64,000 bases of DNA from Paenibacillus phytohabitans (lineage in GTDB: Bacteria; Bacillota; Bacilli; Paenibacillales; Paenibacillaceae). The translations under genes and the position numbers were made by a program. Below the pieces are notes generated by a model. That model was not told the origin of the DNA. It saw only the letters and a list, made by a program, of their open reading frames with translations, and made no database searches. Position 1 is the stretch's first letter, and each line of letters opens with the position of its first letter. Positions 62,001-64,000 of this stretch are shown in pieces. The DNA lies in NCBI RefSeq assembly GCF_013141775.1, contig NZ_WHOB01000059.1:186001-250000 (forward strand), in the 5' to 3' direction.

Positions 62001-63869
62001 GTCGATCTCCACTGCGTATTCACCCAGCGGCAGCTCGGGTCCCAGTCCGGATTCCAGCACATTGCCGCCTTCATCAACCCGTTCCCCGCCGCGGTAAGTA
62101 ATCCGCATGGCACCTGAGAAACCATCGTCTGTAGGCTGCATAACCACTGCATCCTGCACATTCACCTTGTACCGGCTTCCGGATACCAGATCCTTGAGGT
62201 ACAGGTCAAAGTTCGGTGCTGTGGTTGCATTGCCCGTATTATAGGCTTCAATGTTCGACAGATTCACAGTCAGATATTTCACATCTGAGCTATACAGCTC
62301 TGCCGGTGACAGAGCGTATGAATACGTAGCCGTTGCTTCGCCTACCGGCGGCAGCAGAATGAAGTTTGTACGGCTCGACTCATATTGGGCTTTGATGCCT
62401 TCATCCTCAATGCCCTCAATCTTGCCCTGTGTTTCCGGGCTTCTCGCGGAAATCATGTAATCCCGCGTTACCGGCCAAGGTCTGCCTTTAGCCTGAACAC
62501 GGAAAGTCGCAGTGATGGCATCACCCGGCTTGTACTTCGGCTCAATTCCCAATGCAGCTTCCTCAGGAGAGGCTGACTTTTTGAATTCCAGCATTTTGCT
62601 GCGGTCATTCTCCAGGACTGGCTTGCCATTTGCGTCCAGGACGTCTTTGCCGCTCTCATCCTGCCTGACGAAGCTGAGACCGCTCTCCAGCGTCATCTCC
62701 ACTTCGATCTTGGAGTGCTCCATATTGTAGGCTTGCAGATTCTCAACCTCGGCTGTGATCGTGAAGACTCCGTTATCCACGTACTTCGACGGAACCGTCT
62801 CCCCTTGTTCCAGCGCAGCCGTAGCCAGCTGTTGAACCTGATCTACATAGCGGATTGAGAACACTTTATCCGGAGCAGTTATTTCTCCAAGTCCATAGAC
62901 AGTTTCGAAGCTCTGGAAGCCTCCGGCTGCCACTTTATCCGGGTTCCAATAGAAGGCAACGGCGGAGTCCGCCGTGCCGTAATCATTGGTGTCTCTGGTG
63001 AAGTCCAGGTTGGGATGTACTTCATAATCCCATTTCGTATTCGCCAGGCCGTTCCAGTGACCGACAATCATTTCATCCACAATATTAATGTTCTGTTCGG
63101 CAAAGTTATTGAAGCCATAGGCAACGACATTGGTTGCCTGGGGATTAGTCAAATCCAGCTTGTCGCGCATTACCCAGTAAGAAGGAATCTTGAAGTAAGC
63201 TCTGTCCTCTTCAGGGATTCCGGCATTATCCTCCGGATTATGCACCAGCTTCCGCTCTACCTGCAGCGGTGACTTGTAAGCTGTTCCAATCTGGAACTGC
63301 GGCCCGTCGTTGCCGCCGACCATCGTATCCAGCAGGATCCGGCTTCCGATCTCTACCTGCGCATTGCTCCGGTTATTCACTTCATAGCGGATGTTGACAT
63401 TTCCGGAATTGACAGCATCCTTGCTGTCGGTGTAGAGCATCAGAATCTGCTTAATCTCTACGCCTTTAATCTTCCAGATCATCTCCAGCTGCTTCGTGCC
63501 ATTCGAATTCTCTACCACCTTGGGTGTAGTAGTCTCTGAATAATGACTGTTGTCAAACTTGTACTTATTCCCGTAAATATAATCAGTTCCGTCAATCCGG
63601 AACGTCGTGAACGACGTTTCCGGATCATCTCCCTGGAACAGCAAGTTTACGTTGTTGTCATTCTTGCGGATGGGCTGGCCATCCACGGTCCGAATCCCGT
63701 AGCGTCCGGTTTCATTATCCACAGTAACCTTAATAAAGTTATTCTCTACAACAGTTGTCTTTGTACTGCTGGCCGCCTCCACAAGCGCATGAAAGCTCTC
63801 GGAGGTGGACAGAAATACCATGATTATTGTGAGCATGAGCGCGGTAGCGCGTTTGAGCAGCTTCACCAT
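56067..63869 (-). CDS. Giant multidomain surface protein with SLH domains
   Basis: A 2600-residue exported protein with a signal peptide (LLKRATALMLTIIMVFLSTS). Residues about 40-350 form a beta-rich N-terminal domain of unknown family. An acidic low-complexity stretch (DDDEEEEGSKEDKG) lies near residue 890. Then comes a beta-rich repetitive middle of unknown family (around 950-1400), fibronectin-III-like domains (about 1490-1800), Ig-like and Big_2-like domains (about 1890-2100), a poly-Gly linker (about 2200) and three SLH domains (2410 to the end). The SLH repeats (VTRAEYPTILLR, LTRMEAMTMLGR, LTREQAAAIAIR) anchor it to the wall. I start at the ATG after GGGGG. It shares its plan with the next giant gene. 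Confidence 0.9.
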   Translation of the reverse strand: MVKLLKRATALMLTIIMVFLSTSESFHALVEAASSTKTTVVENNFIKVTVDNETGRYGIRTVDGQPIRKNDNNVNLLFQGDDPETSFTTFRIDGTDYIYGNKYKFDNSHYSETTTPKVVENSNGTKQLEMIWKIKGVEIKQILMLYTDSKDAVNSGNVNIRYEVNNRSNAQVEIGSRILLDTMVGGNDGPQFQIGTAYKSPLQVERKLVHNPEDNAGIPEEDRAYFKIPSYWVMRDKLDLTNPQATNVVAYGFNNFAEQNINIVDEMIVGHWNGLANTKWDYEVHPNLDFTRDTNDYGTADSAVAFYWNPDKVAAGGFQSFETVYGLGEITAPDKVFSIRYVDQVQQLATAALEQGETVPSKYVDNGVFTITAEVENLQAYNMEHSKIEVEMTLESGLSFVRQDESGKDVLDANGKPVLENDRSKMLEFKKSASPEEAALGIEPKYKPGDAITATFRVQAKGRPWPVTRDYMISARSPETQGKIEGIEDEGIKAQYESSRTNFILLPPVGEATATYSYALSPAELYSSDVKYLTVNLSNIEAYNTGNATTAPNFDLYLKDLVSGSRYKVNVQDAVVMQPTDDGFSGAMRITYRGGERVDEGGNVLESGLGPELPLGEYAVEIDYKGDAGGDEEVAALYDITTPQSFLVTDNDETRIREAGVMAVYREAVDISGLANGASVKDDLLDQLNSLFPGEPFKNGSFLYSAVTEYKKTKALFGAASKAVDPEFDISEFMDDEALKETPLYAYKLFATEEDFEAFQEESESEDPEFDREVLVTVRGMIKQVGTGDEEQVIVDTKTEPAIINDAVAYTGKDLAFVRGKLDIFGNSLPGDLPFLDTLFIKGDGTLSVASSGFVFHKGEWTLDFFNGFSKSLGDENYNPSKVETPEDDDEEEEGSKEDKGNDGNPEDDSQNGSLKWAIGGVGDRLNPLRQVMIGDVYFNKQSLFGAPSFAIDGFGFSFNDFILRENGISFGGSLSLKIINSEIKNVIFNSAGFYGVDASLGFDLNQEMGLFGPDKKKDADKKKGPDAPSGKVTIKHAVQGGGVGNEYGLEFAAQLKNMLGVEIEFSLKKVKDGRILPDVIAFGAELPAPGIIVTGATYLTAVRGAVRELADTIAGGTAQDPFPLTIEAGVGMRFGIAPAYFFGDVDLTVKRTGLKVEGRLDFSADAEAEKDDRLPMLTKALLEAQWVTPWFVRVEAAMDIGGWVIIIGKAGIFVGQNLEKNRTDFEGYIGSKVQIPNSVPVVGGMPLSSMFLGVNNDKVWGSIGILFISLGITYYWSGGIEFGTSSDQLPEGMIHLVVDDPDNGPRLMVIGEGVETLATSAAPAAEEENQEIIYREVAEGVKIVENGSVNVGVGGITVKNGGRIHEIHMGAATGNAIIEMEYSSKDMPEFKLQDAAGKDYPVVFETFANPDKPNPKANAFTQYIPASDVSPDPSKLNAEVDIRRAYIIIPENEAKKGGTWTLTAVSAVETKLMNVPTLPQLSEVNLAKDSSNVNKFTASWKVANAAEGDTVNLYLAEDAVTTEKTIVEGQEVLSPGDPGMLIAKDVPVGAGGSVSGGITSGSTVIDVTNVTLMGNPEDIRGLLRQGNYYLRAELKSSATFGTKTSPQRFELIDPLAPQVVSDVSVVPAGNGLFSLSFKPGAKKAGHNAYEHSFVIDAQVQVNGKLETYSPFGEILYTEEELQPYWNAATGKYEGILIGGWKALSTSDEVNTTSLEGTVTDVTKLKYTGLEVGTEYVVGVTAATVPTEDADKNQNYHYAEHQNSSKKLLPVPSLPKLTVASGSGTVQDTGNYINLLTSETKQKLTLTSDQSNVTVEVFNAEKSIGSVALTNKAGGGSQGVLNLDQFQTDGPFALELRARNMTTKDISVTMLYMTVDTIAPVLYLDQPVTGERTANGAVHVAGTTTTGTVLTAKYTVNQLQPDGKYKEVEIPTTLKVDPLTGDFNGTVEIKSDEPSVALNIVASDEAKNLNTAVVVITNAGYKVPVALVLKGMEKDLVPGQTGKVQAYLKVSDGQDENTGKPKFKDEPIADKDLQKLTYTVAVGDAVSLSAEGSVTALATGSSLIEAEYKVSEGVTLKGMVAATVAVPKPEKLGAIQASTSYIYADSSRTKITITSSGDMTGQQIAYKVYRSGAVLPAFDDNVSSWPLLPLDGIISASYGDVIVLAKRTSTDKLVKAAGQVTATVWSSSGAGTGGGGGGGGGGGAATPGVVEEQAPDTAAQVTVNGQPVVTEWNGLTAVIRITDKEAAAGSDLTVSSADPAAKAFSIHVDQSVVKQAVAAKKKVIIEVPMGRLVLEPENLSAVNGELVVGIGQNSAADQQAMKTIADQQGFTLMAAGQGVTVSANLPAGSWTPALAAKITIPSPLAANEITAIVLKDAAGNWTTVPWKLDSSGTAVNVQLTGEGSLYFIRNQKTFKDMPAGWGKDGIAAASAKLFVLGKSADTFDPTGKVTRAEYPTILLRVAGLMNKQAPSAGFSDVGSSSWYNRSVSIAAQLGIVTGFEGGKYAPQGTLTRMEAMTMLGRLLTLVSPGSEISDAEVTAILAGFTDKDKVPAWARQAVALSIKNGIILGEGNKVNPSSPLTREQAAAIAIRLDQLITAKQ

Positions 63870-63893
63870 GTATTCCCCCTGTTTATCTTTCAT

Positions 63894-64000
63894 TTATTTC
63901 ATGTTGCCAATAAAGAAGGTGGCAAACTCGCGGTCCCGCTCCTGTGTTCTCACGACAATCGTGTACCAGCCTGTTTTCGGGAAGGTGACTTTAAATTGAC
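63894..64000 (-). CDS. 3' end of a gene upstream of the surface proteins
   Basis: The last 34 codons of a gene whose start lies outside the window. The visible end reads VTFPKTGWYTIVVRTQERDR and then EFATFFIGNMK before TAA. The alternation of hydrophobic residues and GWYTI suggests a beta-sandwich end, as in extracellular domains. The stop abuts the possible upstream start of the 2600-residue protein gene, so the two are probably in one operon. Too little is visible to name it. Confidence 0.75.
   Translation of the reverse strand, partial: QFKVTFPKTGWYTIVVRTQERDREFATFFIGNMK

Overview
The window looks like chromosomal DNA of a Paenibacillus-type Gram-positive (Firmicutes) soil bacterium. The evidence is strong AGGAGG-type ribosome sites with GTG and TTG starts, S-layer-homology (SLH) surface proteins, several CUT1 sugar importers encoded without an ATPase, YesM/YesN-type regulators and lipobox solute-binding proteins. 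Every gene I can support lies on the minus strand, so transcription runs from high to low coordinates throughout. No rRNA, tRNA, CRISPR array, phage or insertion sequence was seen.

Layout from right to left in transcription order. (1) 64000-46.5 kb: the tail of an exported-protein gene, two giant SLH-anchored surface proteins (about 2600 and 2902 residues) and an exported HtrA/trypsin-like protease, closed by a terminator. (2) 46.4-44.7 kb: a receiver-only response regulator and a PatB/MalY-type C-S lyase. (3) 44.5-21.6 kb: a membrane AraC-type regulator and a long catabolic locus. It holds an LplB/YtcP/LplA-type importer, a GH29 fucosidase, an N-acyl-D-amino-acid deacylase, RidA, a D-threonine aldolase/D-serine dehydratase-like PLP enzyme, an M20 deacylase, a Gfo/Idh/MocA oxidoreductase, two TIM-barrel isomerase/epimerase-like proteins, a GH5/GH42-like glycosidase, a GH3 and a GH125. 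The glycosidases lack signal peptides, so an imported oligomer is probably dismantled inside the cell. (4) 20.5-9.9 kb: single genes (nucleoside hydrolase, GH18-like protein, radical SAM enzyme, RhaT-like and BASS-like transporters, chemotaxis receptor, CD3324-like small protein, APH-fold kinase), most with their own terminators. (5) 9.5-0 kb: a sugar importer, a membrane-anchored GH43 and an SBP - histidine kinase - response regulator set resembling the AraPST/XynDCX three-component systems of Geobacillus.

The most unusual signal is intergenic. At least five separate spacer segments carry tandem repeats with a period of 51-52 bp (9.76, 20.8, 21.25, 30.5 and 41.7 kb). They fall into different sequence families, but most units contain hairpins, one of them with an apparent compensatory change. 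A 64-bp array, a 23-bp array, REP-like elements and a possible H-type pseudoknot are also present. The best metabolic candidate for a new system is the locus that joins fucose/mannose glycosidases to a complete N-acyl-D-amino-acid module.
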